The notes under the pieces: model-generated | Databases searched by the model: none | What the model was told of the DNA's origin: nothing | What the model saw: only the letters and a program-made list of their open reading frames with translations | Shown here: positions 44,310 through 53,431 of the stretch, one piece after another | Numbering within the stretch: position 1 is the first letter of the stretch | How the letters are laid out: each line of letters starts with the position of its first letter | Source: Echinicola vietnamensis DSM 17526 | Lineage (GTDB): Bacteria; Bacteroidota; Bacteroidia; Cytophagales; Cyclobacteriaceae | Assembly: GCF_000325705.1 (NCBI RefSeq) | Contig: NC_019904.1 | Span: 70,001 to 134,000, forward strand | Direction of reading: 5' to 3' | DNA length: 64,000 nucleotides | Translations under genes and position numbers: made by a program

Positions 44310-46370
44310 TTACCAGATCCTCACCCTATCATCTGGTGCTTTGTACATTTGATCTCCTTCTTTCACCGCAAAGGCATCATAGAAAGCATCAATGTTTACC
44401 AAAGGACCATTGCCACGATATTGGGCCGGAGAGTGCGGGTCGGTTTGGATCTGCGTCCTTAGTGCCTCTTCCCTGCTCTTCATCCTCCAAATGGTGGCCC
44501 AAGAAATGAAATACCGCTGCTCTGGTGTGAAGCCGTCGATATCTTCAGGTCTTCCATGTTCTTCAAAGTGACGCTGAAGGCCATCATAAGCGACCAATAA
44601 ACCTCCTAAATCACCAATATTCTCTCCCAAGGTAAGCGCTCCCTTCACATGCACTCCTTCAATGGGCTCGTACTCATCAAACTGGGCGACCAACTGACCT
44701 GTGCGCTGCTCAAAGTTTTCTCTGTCCTCATCTTTCCACCAGTTTTTAAGGTTCCCCGCCGCATCATACTGGCTTCCTTGGTCATCAAAACCATGCGAAA
44801 TCTCATGACCGATCACCGCACCGATACCACCATAGTTGACCGCTGCATCAGCCTTATAATTATAAAATGGTGGCTGGAGAATCCCTGCAGGAAACACGAT
44901 TTCATTCCAGGTAGGATTATAATAGGCATTGACGGTTTGAGGAGTCATAAACCACTCGTCTTTGTCAATGGGCTTGCCCAGTTTCTCAATGTTTCGCTTG
45001 AAATTAAAACGGGAAGACGCCATGACGTTCTCAAAATAAGAAGCCGTCTCAGGATCACCGTTGACCTCCAAAGCACTGTAATCTTTCCACTTGTCCGGGA
45101 AGCCGATTTTCACATTAAAGGTCCCTAGTTTTTCCAAGGCCTTTACTTTGGTATCTTCAGACATCCAAGGAAGTTCCTTGATGCGATCTCCCATGGCCAC
45201 CAAGATATTGTCCACCATTTCTTTGGCCTTGTCCTTGGCCTCTTGCGGAAAGTATTTTTCCGTATAAAGCTTTCCTATAGCCTCTCCTGCTGCCCGCTCG
45301 GTAGTGCCCAGGACACGTTTCCACCTTGGGCGCATCTGGTCTGTCCCCTGAAGCTCCTTGCCATAAAAATCGAAATTGTTCTGCACAAATGCATGACTCA
45401 AATACGGAGATGCCGCATCAATCACATGCCATTTCAAGTAGTCCTGCCAAGTGGCTACCGGCACCTCGTTCAGTACCGCCTCTACTTCTTTCATGAACTT
45501 GGGCGTGGATACGATCACTTCCTCAACATCGGCTCCGATAGCTGCCAAATAACCTTCCCAATCCAATGATGGCAGCAACGTTTTCATATCGGCTACCGCA
45601 TACTTATTGTACCTGCCTTCAGGGTCACGCAGCTCGATCCTGGTCTTACTGGCATGTGCCAATCGCGTCTCCAAAGCCATGACCGCTTTGGCGGCAGCAG
45701 CGGCCTGAGCTTGCTCATAGCCTATCAGACCAAAGGTCTTTTCCAAATGGGCCAGGTATTTCGTCCTGATTTCAGCAAACTTTTCGTTGTCCTCGGTATA
45801 GTAATCCCGGTCGGGAAGGCCTAAGCCGCCCTGTGAAATATAGAGGGCCATGGCCTCGGAATCTTTCAGGTCGGTATTGACGCCAAGACCAAAAAATGCC
45901 CCGCCACCGTGTGTCTGCTGATAGGCCAAATAGTCCTGCAAGGATGCTTTATCGGTAATTTTCTCAATCTTCTCAAAAATCGGCTTCACCGGATCCATTC
46001 CTCGCTTTTCGGCCAAAAGCGAATCCATACCGATTTGGTAAAAGGACACTGCTTTGCCTTGATCGGTAGTGGCAGAAAACTGCTCATCGTCCTTTGCTTC
46101 TTCCAAAACGGTCAGGACGGCTTCATTATTAAATTCCCGAAGCTCGTTAAAACTGCCCCAACGGCCTTGATCTGCGGGAATCTCGGTATTCGCAATCCAT
46201 TCGCCATTGACAAAACCAAAAAAATCATCCTGGGGACGAATGGTGCTGTCCATATTGTCCAGGTTAATGGCCTGAACCTTTTCCTCTTCATGGGCTTCCT
46301 TGGGAGAACAGGCAAATAACATGGTACCTGCCAGTCCCAAACCCATTGCTGCTTGTAGACTTTTTTTCAT
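44310..46370 (-). CDS. M13 family (neprilysin-like) metallopeptidase, lipoprotein
   Basis: 686 residues. The lipobox LFACS gives a lipidated Cys21. The zinc motif HEISHGFDDQG is near residue 520, with ENIGDLGG near 578 supplying the third ligand. The N-terminal helical domain (about 40-430) is complete. It cuts oligopeptides at the envelope. ATG start. It lies downstream of lysS but is separated from it by a terminator. Confidence 0.94.
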   Translation of the reverse strand: MKKSLQAAMGLGLAGTMLFACSPKEAHEEEKVQAINLDNMDSTIRPQDDFFGFVNGEWIANTEIPADQGRWGSFNELREFNNEAVLTVLEEAKDDEQFSATTDQGKAVSFYQIGMDSLLAEKRGMDPVKPIFEKIEKITDKASLQDYLAYQQTHGGGAFFGLGVNTDLKDSEAMALYISQGGLGLPDRDYYTEDNEKFAEIRTKYLAHLEKTFGLIGYEQAQAAAAAKAVMALETRLAHASKTRIELRDPEGRYNKYAVADMKTLLPSLDWEGYLAAIGADVEEVIVSTPKFMKEVEAVLNEVPVATWQDYLKWHVIDAASPYLSHAFVQNNFDFYGKELQGTDQMRPRWKRVLGTTERAAGEAIGKLYTEKYFPQEAKDKAKEMVDNILVAMGDRIKELPWMSEDTKVKALEKLGTFNVKIGFPDKWKDYSALEVNGDPETASYFENVMASSRFNFKRNIEKLGKPIDKDEWFMTPQTVNAYYNPTWNEIVFPAGILQPPFYNYKADAAVNYGGIGAVIGHEISHGFDDQGSQYDAAGNLKNWWKDEDRENFEQRTGQLVAQFDEYEPIEGVHVKGALTLGENIGDLGGLLVAYDGLQRHFEEHGRPEDIDGFTPEQRYFISWATIWRMKSREEALRTQIQTDPHSPAQYRGNGPLVNIDAFYDAFAVKEGDQMYKAPDDRVRIW

Positions 46371-46418
46371 CTGTTATATATTGAAAGGTTTATATTTTCA
46401 AGAGGTGAAGTTAATAAA

Positions 46419-46450
46419 AAAACCGAATCGGAAAGATTCGGTTTTTTTAT
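46419..46450 (-). terminator. Terminator of lysS
   Basis: ACCGAATC and GATTCGGT with a GGAAA-type loop, T/A runs on both sides (seven T on either strand). It lies between lysS and the M13 peptidase gene. Confidence 0.85.
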
Positions 46451-46468
46451 TTTTATGCTGTGCATGGC

Positions 46469-48187
46469 TTAGGCCAGCCAATTGGCCACATCCTCTTTGC
46501 TCGGATTTTTGACCTCCAGCTTCAGTTTTTTACGCTTTCCGCACACATCGTTAAACAGCTTGTTGACATCCTGCTCTTTCAGCTGCTCAATGGTGTGGAT
46601 ATTCAATTCTCGGATCGCAGGAATCAGCCCTGCATCAATGCCAAGAGCAATAAAATCCTCATCCGTGGCAATTTTCACCTTCTTCTCTGGTCGCATCTGT
46701 GGGAAGAACAACACTTCTTGGATGGTGCTGTTATCGGTCAGCATCATGGTCAGTCGATCGATACCGATTCCCAGTCCTGAGGTGGGCGGCATACCATACT
46801 CCAATGCCCGAAGGAAATCTTCGTCCATGGCCATGGCCTCATCATCGCCCCTTTCGGCCAGTTTCAATTGATCTTCGAAACGCTCACGCTGGTCGATCGG
46901 ATCATTCAATTCGGTATAGGCATTGGCGATCTCCTTCCCGTTTACAAACAGCTCAAAACGCTCCACCAAACCTTCTTCCGTACGGTGCTTTTTGGCCAGC
47001 GGGGTCATCTCAATAGGATAATCCGTGATATACGTAGGCTGGATCAAATGCTCTTCCACCTTCTCACCAAAAATTTCATCAATCAATTTTCCCTTGCCCA
47101 TGGAATCATCCACTTCGATGCCAAAATCGGCACAGACTTTCCGCAGCGCTGTCTCGTCCATCTTGCTGACATCCACTCCTGCATACTCTTTGATAGAATC
47201 AAACATCGTCAGCCTTCTGTATGGTCCGGCAAAATCAATTTCCCGCTCCCCTACTTTTACCTTGGAAGTTTCGTGGACGGACAAGGTCACCTTTTCCAGC
47301 AGGTCCTCCACCATCTCCATCATCCAGACATAATCCTTGTAGGCCACATAGATTTCCATGGAGGTAAATTCAGGATTATGGGTACGGTCCATGCCCTCAT
47401 TTCGGAACATTTTACCAAACTCATACACCCCGTCAAAACCACCAACGATCAAACGCTTCAGGTAAAGTTCATTGGCAATCCGCAAGTAAAGCGGCATGTC
47501 CAAGGAATTGTGGTGGGTCTCAAATGGCCTCGCGGCTGCGCCGCCATGGACAGCTTGGAGAATAGGAGTCTCCACTTCCAGCCAGCCATGATCATCAAAA
47601 TACTTCCGCATATTGGTGATGATCCTGGAGCGCGTCAAAAACACATTTTTCTTTTCCGGATTGACCGTCAGATCCACATACCGCTGACGATAGCGGAGCT
47701 CTGGGTCGGTAAAACCATCGTAGACGTTCCCTTCTTCATCACGCTTCACCACCGGTAGGGGCTTCACGGATTTGGAAAGGACGGTCAATTCCGTGACGTG
47801 CAAGGAAATCTCACCGGTCTGGGTGGTGAAAATGTAGCCTTTTACACCAATAAAATCTCCAATGCCCAACAGCTTTTTGAACACCTTGTTATAAAGTGTC
47901 TTATCTTCTCCGGGGCAGATATCGTCCCGACGCACATAAACCTGCAATCTCCCTGAGGAATCTTGGATTTCGGCAAAAGACGCTGACCCCATGATCCTTC
48001 TGCTCATCAACCTCCCCGCTATGGAAATATCCTTATAGTCGTTCTTGTTGTTTTCATAGTTCTTATGAATGTCTTCAGCAGATGCGTTGATGGGAAATTG
48101 GATGGCCGGATACGGGTTAATGCCCAATTTCATCAACTCTTCACGGTCTTTCCGTCTTTCTATCTCTTGTTCACTCAGTAATTGCAT
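46469..48187 (-). CDS. lysS: Lysine-tRNA ligase, class II, with C-terminal extension
   Basis: 572 residues. OB-fold anticodon domain (about 50-165), then the class II core with motif 2 [18 protein letters not shown] and motif 3 [13 protein letters not shown]. Standard LysRS ends near [10 protein letters not shown] (about 503); here about 69 residues follow ([17 protein letters not shown], then a Lys-rich end and ANWLA), which look helical and may bind tRNA. Bacteroidota LysRS proteins often have this tail. ATG start. Confidence 0.95.
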   Translation of the reverse strand: MQLLSEQEIERRKDREELMKLGINPYPAIQFPINASAEDIHKNYENNKNDYKDISIAGRLMSRRIMGSASFAEIQDSSGRLQVYVRRDDICPGEDKTLYNKVFKKLLGIGDFIGVKGYIFTTQTGEISLHVTELTVLSKSVKPLPVVKRDEEGNVYDGFTDPELRYRQRYVDLTVNPEKKNVFLTRSRIITNMRKYFDDHGWLEVETPILQAVHGGAAARPFETHHNSLDMPLYLRIANELYLKRLIVGGFDGVYEFGKMFRNEGMDRTHNPEFTSMEIYVAYKDYVWMMEMVEDLLEKVTLSVHETSKVKVGEREIDFAGPYRRLTMFDSIKEYAGVDVSKMDETALRKVCADFGIEVDDSMGKGKLIDEIFGEKVEEHLIQPTYITDYPIEMTPLAKKHRTEEGLVERFELFVNGKEIANAYTELNDPIDQRERFEDQLKLAERGDDEAMAMDEDFLRALEYGMPPTSGLGIGIDRLTMMLTDNSTIQEVLFFPQMRPEKKVKIATDEDFIALGIDAGLIPAIRELNIHTIEQLKEQDVNKLFNDVCGKRKKLKLEVKNPSKEDVANWLA

Positions 48188-48204
48188 AGCAATGTAATGT
48201 ATTG

Positions 48205-49401
48205 TTAAATTATGGTTTTCTTGAGTGACGCCCGTCGCGCCATCTCATTTTTGATCAATTCAAACTCCCTACTACTCTGTCCGGCCACACTGGTATTTTC
48301 TGAAGCCCTTCTGTAAAGATAAGGCATCACCGATTCCACGGGGCCATACGGCACATATTTGGCCACATTATAACCTGCAAAGGCTAAATTGTAGGAGATA
48401 TTATCACTCATCCCGTACAATTGCGAGAAATATACCCGCTTATCGTTTGCCGCTACCCCATGAAGGTTCATCAGCTCGGTCAGAATGATATTGCTCAGCT
48501 CATTATGGGAGCCACTGACCAAATAAATCCGATCTTTGTGCTCCATGCTGAATTTGAGCGCATCATTATAGGCATTGTCCGTATCTTCCTTGGTATCTTG
48601 GATAGGACTGGGATATCCTCTATCCTCTGCCCGATCCCTTTCCTTTTCCATATAGGCGCCACGAACCAATTTCGCCCCGACATGATACCCCTTCAGCTCT
48701 GCTTCCTCATGGGCCTTTTTCAGCAGCCCCAACATATCCTTTCGATACATTTGGAAGGTATTGTACACGATGGCCTTTTCCTTGTTGTACTTCTCCATCG
48801 CTTCGTAAGCCATATCGTCAATGACATCCTGAAACCAACTCTCCTCTCCGTCGATCATGATCCGGACATCATTTTCATATGCCGCCTTGCACAGCGTATC
48901 CACCCTATCTTTTAACCGTTCAAACGCCTCTTGCTCCTTGGCGCTCAGTTTTTGGCCCGCTTGGACCTTGGTCATGATTTTATAACTCCCCAGTCCGGTG
49001 ACCTTAAATACCGAAAACGGGATCTCACTGGCTCCTGCCGAACGCTCAATGGTCCTTAGGATCTCGTCCCGGGTAAAATCATAACTCTTTTCTGTTCCTG
49101 TCCCTTCCACGGAGTAATCCAGAATGGTCCCAATGCCAAACTCCTGTAACTCCTGAATGGATTTTGAACAATCTTCGACACTTTCACCACCACAGAAGTG
49201 GCCAAATATCGTTTTTTTCATGATCCCCTTTACAGGTAACTTCAACTTAAAGGCGACAGCTGACAAGTTTGTTCCTATCTTTACCGCCCAGTTCTTATCC
49301 ATTACTGCAAAAAAAAGATACATTTTTCTGAGCTCTGCATCCGTCCTGGAGGCAAAGGCAATTTCAGTATTTTCAAAAGAAATATTGGGTTTTGTATTCA
49401 T
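48205..49401 (-). CDS. Proline dehydrogenase (monofunctional)
   Basis: 398 residues, FAD-dependent PRODH barrel. Signature [27 protein letters not shown] and the late [12 protein letters not shown] are present. It oxidises proline to pyrroline-5-carboxylate. The dehydrogenase half of PutA is absent and must be separate. ATG start. A candidate -7 element TATATTTG (minus strand, 49427-49420) lies 19 bases upstream, without a good -33. Confidence 0.9.
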   Translation of the reverse strand: MNTKPNISFENTEIAFASRTDAELRKMYLFFAVMDKNWAVKIGTNLSAVAFKLKLPVKGIMKKTIFGHFCGGESVEDCSKSIQELQEFGIGTILDYSVEGTGTEKSYDFTRDEILRTIERSAGASEIPFSVFKVTGLGSYKIMTKVQAGQKLSAKEQEAFERLKDRVDTLCKAAYENDVRIMIDGEESWFQDVIDDMAYEAMEKYNKEKAIVYNTFQMYRKDMLGLLKKAHEEAELKGYHVGAKLVRGAYMEKERDRAEDRGYPSPIQDTKEDTDNAYNDALKFSMEHKDRIYLVSGSHNELSNIILTELMNLHGVAANDKRVYFSQLYGMSDNISYNLAFAGYNVAKYVPYGPVESVMPYLYRRASENTSVAGQSSREFELIKNEMARRASLKKTII

Positions 49402-49740
49402 CGTTTTGAATCAAGGTGCAAATATATAAAAAAACACGTCCTGACTACCTTAGCCAGTGCAAATAATCTTGCAAGAAACTTGCCACAATTCCACCATCAT
49501 ATTTCCTCAAACAAACCCTATCAAGCCTATATGATATCCTTTTCCAATCTAATACGCTTAAACGGATTTATTTATACCCAAAAGCAAAAAAAACACCCTC
49601 CAAAGAATACTTTACACCACCGCACACATTGGACACATGTCAAAATATTATATGGAAACACCACCCTTCTACCTCATTTTTATAATACCCTTAACTAGTC
49701 TCATTCAAAAAATATCCATTTCACAAAAAATTAATCTAGT
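49402..49740. other. Gene-free AT-rich intergenic region
   Basis: It holds the start region of the proline dehydrogenase transcript on the left. A 72-codon rightward frame (49480-49698) is rich in His, Tyr, Asn and Lys, lacks any motif and is probably not a gene. No hairpin is evident. Confidence 0.5.
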
Positions 49741-49745
49741 TTTTA

Positions 49746-49776
49746 TTGGTTTTTATAAATCCACCCGCTAATTTTG
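49746..49776 (+). promoter_or_regulatory. Promoter of the aromatic operon
   Basis: TTG (49746-49748), a 20-base spacer, then TAATTTTG (49769-49776), exact to TAnnTTTG. The predicted start is near 49780, about 2 bases before the leader ATG, so the leader transcript is almost leaderless. Confidence 0.6.
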
Positions 49777-49781
49777 GAGCC

Positions 49782-49877
49782 ATGATAAAACAAGCAGCAA
49801 GATATTTTACCTTTTTCTTTTTTTACTTTCGTCCCAAAGGTCGAATCGGAGCTGCTTATTGCCTGAATGAAAAATAA
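49782..49877 (+). CDS. Phe/Tyr-rich leader peptide of the aromatic operon
   Basis: A 31-codon frame: MIKQAARYFTFFFFYFRPKG, then RIGAAYCLNEK and TAA. Codons 8-16 (49803-49829) are Tyr Phe Thr Phe Phe Phe Phe Tyr Phe, so eight of nine are Phe or Tyr. GGAG lies 3 bases before the ATG, but may be upstream of the transcript start. This is the layout of pheL-type leader peptides whose stalled ribosome senses charged tRNA-Phe and tRNA-Tyr. It is not a normal protein gene. Confidence 0.85.
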   Translation: MIKQAARYFTFFFFYFRPKGRIGAAYCLNEK

Positions 49878-49927
49878 AATTCAAACATAAATTAAGAAGC
49901 CCGATTCGAAAGAGTCGGGCTTTTTTT
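49792..49927 (+). promoter_or_regulatory. Transcription attenuator of the aromatic operon
   Basis: Three mutually exclusive pairings are visible. (1) Early hairpin: AAGCAGC (49792-49798) with GCTGCTT (49851-49857), and inside it ACCTTT (49809-49814) with AAAGGT (49836-49841). (2) Antiterminator: TCGAATCGG (49841-49849) with CCGATTCGA (49901-49909), 9 bp. (3) Terminator 49897-49920, which shares 49901-49909. A ribosome stalled on the Phe/Tyr codons would cover ACCTTT, free TCGAATCGG and block the terminator. Pairings are read by eye; the mechanism follows the enterobacterial pheA and trp models. Confidence 0.8.
49897..49927 (+). terminator. Attenuator terminator before aroF
   Basis: AAGCCCGATTC, loop GAAA, GAGTCGGGCTT: an 11-bp stem with one G-T wobble, followed by seven T. 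It ends 20 bases before the aroF ATG. Confidence 0.92.
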
Positions 49928-49947
49928 ATTTAAAAACCAAATCAATA

Positions 49948-51051
49948 ATGAAAGATCACTTAAAAACATCGGAATGGGGACTGGGTCTCAAAGGTCATGT
50001 CATCATCGCAGGCCCATGTAGTGCCGAAACTCCTGAGCAGGTAGAAAAGGTTTGCCTGGAAATGAAAGAGCAAAACATCATCCCTTCCATGTTCCGTGCG
50101 GGCATCTGGAAACCCAGAACCCGACCAGGAAGCTTCGAAGGAATCGGAGAAGATGGCTTGAAGTGGATGGAAATCGTTCGCCACCACCTGAACATCCCCA
50201 TTACCACGGAAGTAGGCAACACCGCCCACGTAGAACTAGCCCTAAAGCACAAGGTAGACGTGTTGTGGATCGGTGCCAGGACTACCGTAAACCCATTTGC
50301 CGTACAGGAAATTGCCGAAGCACTGAAAGGCACTGACATCCCTGTTATGGTGAAAAACCCGATGAACCCTGATCTGCAGCTTTGGATTGGTGCCTTGGAA
50401 CGCCTCCATGCAGTAGGTATCAACAAACTGGCCGCCATCCACAGGGGCTTCAGTGATGCTTACGACAAACGTTTCAGAAACAAACCAAACTGGTCCATGC
50501 CCATCCATCTGAAAAGAGAATGGAAAGGAATGGAAGTCATCAATGACCCTAGCCATATTGTAGGCAAAAGAGATGGGATCTTGGAAATCTCCCAAAGGGC
50601 CATCAACTTCGGACTGGACGGCCTAATGATCGAAACCCATCATGACCCGGACAATGCATGGAGTGACGCCAAACAACAAGTAACCCCTGCTCAGCTGAAA
50701 GACATCCTTTCCAAAATCGACTTCAAAACTCCCCTTGACTCCGAAAAACCAAGTGAAAAGCTGCACGATCTCAGATCGGCCATTGACCACATGGACGACC
50801 AGCTGATCGACTTGCTTGCGGAAAGATTTGCTGTAATCGACCAGATAGGAGCGCACAAGAGAGAGCATAAGCTGACGGTTTTTCAGTCAGACAGATGGAA
50901 AGAAGTGATGGACTCCAGAACTGACAAAGGAGTAAAAAAAGGACTGAGCGAGAAATTCATGAAAGAATTGTTATTTTCGATCCATGAAGAGTCCGTAAAA
51001 AGACAAGAAAAACAACTGAGAGCCGGAGACCCGGTAAACAAGAACGCTTAA
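49948..51051 (+). CDS. aroF: Bifunctional 3-deoxy-7-phosphoheptulonate synthase / chorismate mutase
   Basis: 367 residues. The N-terminal type Ib DAHP synthase barrel (about 1-260) has IAGPCSAETPEQ, MFRAGIWKPRTRPGSFEG and IHRGFSDAY. The C-terminal AroQ-type chorismate mutase (about 275-355) has LRSAIDHMDDQLIDLLAERF and AHKREHK. One protein thus makes the first intermediate of the pathway and the committed step to Phe and Tyr; the mutase domain often makes such enzymes sensitive to prephenate. First structural gene after the attenuator. Confidence 0.95.
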   Translation: MKDHLKTSEWGLGLKGHVIIAGPCSAETPEQVEKVCLEMKEQNIIPSMFRAGIWKPRTRPGSFEGIGEDGLKWMEIVRHHLNIPITTEVGNTAHVELALKHKVDVLWIGARTTVNPFAVQEIAEALKGTDIPVMVKNPMNPDLQLWIGALERLHAVGINKLAAIHRGFSDAYDKRFRNKPNWSMPIHLKREWKGMEVINDPSHIVGKRDGILEISQRAINFGLDGLMIETHHDPDNAWSDAKQQVTPAQLKDILSKIDFKTPLDSEKPSEKLHDLRSAIDHMDDQLIDLLAERFAVIDQIGAHKREHKLTVFQSDRWKEVMDSRTDKGVKKGLSEKFMKELLFSIHEESVKRQEKQLRAGDPVNKNA

Positions 51052-51076
51052 CTGAGATTTAAACCTAATCGATCCA

Positions 51077-52114
51077 TTGGAATCTATCATTTTCTCCACG
51101 CAAATCGCACCTGATTTGGAGAGGTTCTTGAAATCAAAGAACTTCTCCAAACTCGGTGTGATCACCGATAGCAACACCTCTCAAGCCTGCTATCCGCTCA
51201 TTCGGGAGGCATTGCCCCTGCATGAGCACTTTGCCTTTGAAGCAGGCGAGGTAAACAAAAACCTGGACACCTGCCAGAAAATATGGCAATGGATGACCGA
51301 TTGTGGCTTTGACAGAAAATCGCTGATCATCAACCTCGGTGGTGGTGTCACAGGCGATATGGGCGGATTTTGTGCCAGCACCTATAAACGTGGCGTAAAA
51401 TTCATCAATATCCCTACTACGCTACTATCCCAAGTAGATGCCAGCGTTGGCGGTAAGCTGGGAGTGGATTTTAATGGCTTCAAAAACCACATTGGGGTTT
51501 TTAACGAGCCTGAAGCAGTCATCATTTCTGCAGCTTTCCTATCTTCATTACCCCTTCCGGAACTTCGCTCGGGCTATGCCGAGGTTTTGAAGCACGGACT
51601 GATCAGAAACGAGAATTATTTTAACAGCCTTAAGCTCCAAAACTGGGAAGACCAACGCTGGACAGAGATCATCGAAAAGTCGGTATACATCAAAAAGGAT
51701 GTCGTCACCAAAGATCCCAAAGAAGACGGACTGCGAAAGATCCTTAACTTCGGCCACACGGTGGGGCACGCCGTGGAGTCTTTTTATTTGGACACCGAGC
51801 GGCATTTGCTCCATGGAGAGGCCATTGCTATCGGCATGATCGCAGAAGCTTACCTTTCCCAAAAGCACATCAGGCTCCCCAAGGAAGAATTGCAATCCAT
51901 CACCACAGCATTACTGGAGGTCTTTGGCAAAGTGGAAATCCCTAAAGAAGACTTGGACGCAATTGCGCAGCTTTGCTTTCAGGACAAAAAAAACGATGGA
52001 AAAACCATCAATTGCTCTTTGCTAAAAAAGATTGGTGAATGCGACTATAACATTGCCGTCAGCTTGGATGACATCATCGATTCGCTGCATTTTTACAACA
52101 ACCAACATTCATGA
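51077..52114 (+). CDS. aroB: 3-dehydroquinate synthase
   Basis: 345 residues. NAD-binding LGGGVTGDMGGFCASTYKRG, then PTTLLSQVDASVGGK, GYAEVLKHGLI and the zinc site FGHTVGHAVES plus LLHGEAIAIGM. It makes dehydroquinate from DAHP. The start appears to be TTG 51077, since there is no ATG between the in-frame stop upstream and residue 70 or so. It lies 25 bases after aroF; its stop overlaps the aroA ATG (ATGA). Confidence 0.94.
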   Translation: MESIIFSTQIAPDLERFLKSKNFSKLGVITDSNTSQACYPLIREALPLHEHFAFEAGEVNKNLDTCQKIWQWMTDCGFDRKSLIINLGGGVTGDMGGFCASTYKRGVKFINIPTTLLSQVDASVGGKLGVDFNGFKNHIGVFNEPEAVIISAAFLSSLPLPELRSGYAEVLKHGLIRNENYFNSLKLQNWEDQRWTEIIEKSVYIKKDVVTKDPKEDGLRKILNFGHTVGHAVESFYLDTERHLLHGEAIAIGMIAEAYLSQKHIRLPKEELQSITTALLEVFGKVEIPKEDLDAIAQLCFQDKKNDGKTINCSLLKKIGECDYNIAVSLDDIIDSLHFYNNQHS

Positions 52115-53328
52115 ACAACATCACACTACCCGTCAAAAACCATTTTGGCGAAGTAACCATACCACTGCCTTCTTCCAAAAGTGAAAGCAACAGGGTCCTG
52201 ATCGTGGATGCCCTCACAGAAGGCCAAAACCAAATCTCCAACCTCGCCGAAGCCCGCGATACCCAGACCATGATCCGGCTACTGGCCGAGGATCCGGAAA
52301 CATTGGACGTACTCGACGCGGGCACGACCATGCGGTTCCTGACCGCTTATGCTGCCCTTACCAATCGCCGCAAAACACTTACCGGAACACCAAGGATGTG
52401 CGAAAGGCCCATAGGAATCCTGGTCGATGCCTTAAGGGCAATCGGGGCAAAAATCGAATACAAAGGAAAGGAAGGCTATCCGCCGATGGAAACCCTCGGG
52501 TTTGAAAAGCAACTGACCAACAAGGTACAGATAAGAGGTGATGTCAGCAGCCAGTATATCTCTGCACTGTTGATGAATGCCCCGCTTTTGCCGGAAGGAC
52601 TGACACTTGAGCTTACGGGAAAAATTGGTTCCAAGACCTATATCACCATGACCTTGGAGCTGATGAAACAATTCGGAATAGCCTACTCCTTTGAAGGCAA
52701 CACCATTTCTATCGCTCCCCAATCCTACAAAAACACCTCCTTCGCGGTAGAAAGTGACTGGTCTGGTGCAAGTTATTGGTTCAGCTTGCTGGCATGTGCC
52801 GATGAAGGAAGTTTCTTCCTGAAAGGCCTGAAGGAAAATAGCCTCCAAGGCGATTCAAAAATCGTAGAGATCATGGACAAACTGGGGGTACAAAGTGAAT
52901 TTAAGGATGACGGCATCCTATTGACCAAAAAAGCCATCACAGGGTTGGGAAGCTATGATTTCACACATTGCCCCGACCTCGCCCAGACCGTGGCGGTTAC
53001 TTGCGCCCTGATCGGGCAAAAAAGCCAATTCACTGGATTGGAAAGCCTTCGCATCAAAGAAACCGACAGGATCTACGCCTTACAACAGGAACTGGCAAAA
53101 TTCAATGCGAAATTGGAAGAAGGCGAAAACGGTGCATTTACCGTGATCCCTTCCACTGATATCCCGGCTAACGTGACCATTGAAACTTATGATGATCACC
53201 GCATGGGCATGGCGTTTATGCCATTGGTTACCAAGACATCGGTGACCCTCCTCGACAAGGAAGTGGTCAACAAGTCTTACCCAAGTTTCTGGAAACACTG
53301 CGTGCTAGCAGGAATAGAGGCCCAATAA
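52111..53328 (+). CDS. aroA: 3-phosphoshikimate 1-carboxyvinyltransferase (EPSP synthase)
   Basis: 405 residues. LPSSKSESNRVLIVDAL near the start, LDAGTTMRFLTAYAAL, GDVSSQYISALLMNAP, and RIKETDRIYAL then TYDDHRMGMAF near the end are the phosphate and PEP-binding motifs. It joins PEP to shikimate-3-phosphate. The substrate-binding LxAGTxxRF motif is standard. ATG overlaps the aroB stop. Confidence 0.96.
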   Translation: MNNITLPVKNHFGEVTIPLPSSKSESNRVLIVDALTEGQNQISNLAEARDTQTMIRLLAEDPETLDVLDAGTTMRFLTAYAALTNRRKTLTGTPRMCERPIGILVDALRAIGAKIEYKGKEGYPPMETLGFEKQLTNKVQIRGDVSSQYISALLMNAPLLPEGLTLELTGKIGSKTYITMTLELMKQFGIAYSFEGNTISIAPQSYKNTSFAVESDWSGASYWFSLLACADEGSFFLKGLKENSLQGDSKIVEIMDKLGVQSEFKDDGILLTKKAITGLGSYDFTHCPDLAQTVAVTCALIGQKSQFTGLESLRIKETDRIYALQQELAKFNAKLEEGENGAFTVIPSTDIPANVTIETYDDHRMGMAFMPLVTKTSVTLLDKEVVNKSYPSFWKHCVLAGIEAQ

Positions 53329-53431
53329 AAGGACTTCCATTGGGCGGCTCCGCCAGAAGACACATCCTGTCCTTTGCTGCGGCAATAAACACCGTCTTCA
53401 GGCCTCGCAAGCTCATTATTTTAAACATTAA

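Noticed and set aside
46868-47758. 296-codon rightward frame inside lysS
   Set aside because: It is a shadow of lysS; its composition (His/Ile-rich) is typical of antisense translation.
49480-49698. 72-codon frame before the aromatic leader
   Set aside because: AT-rich intergenic composition, no motif, no good start signal.
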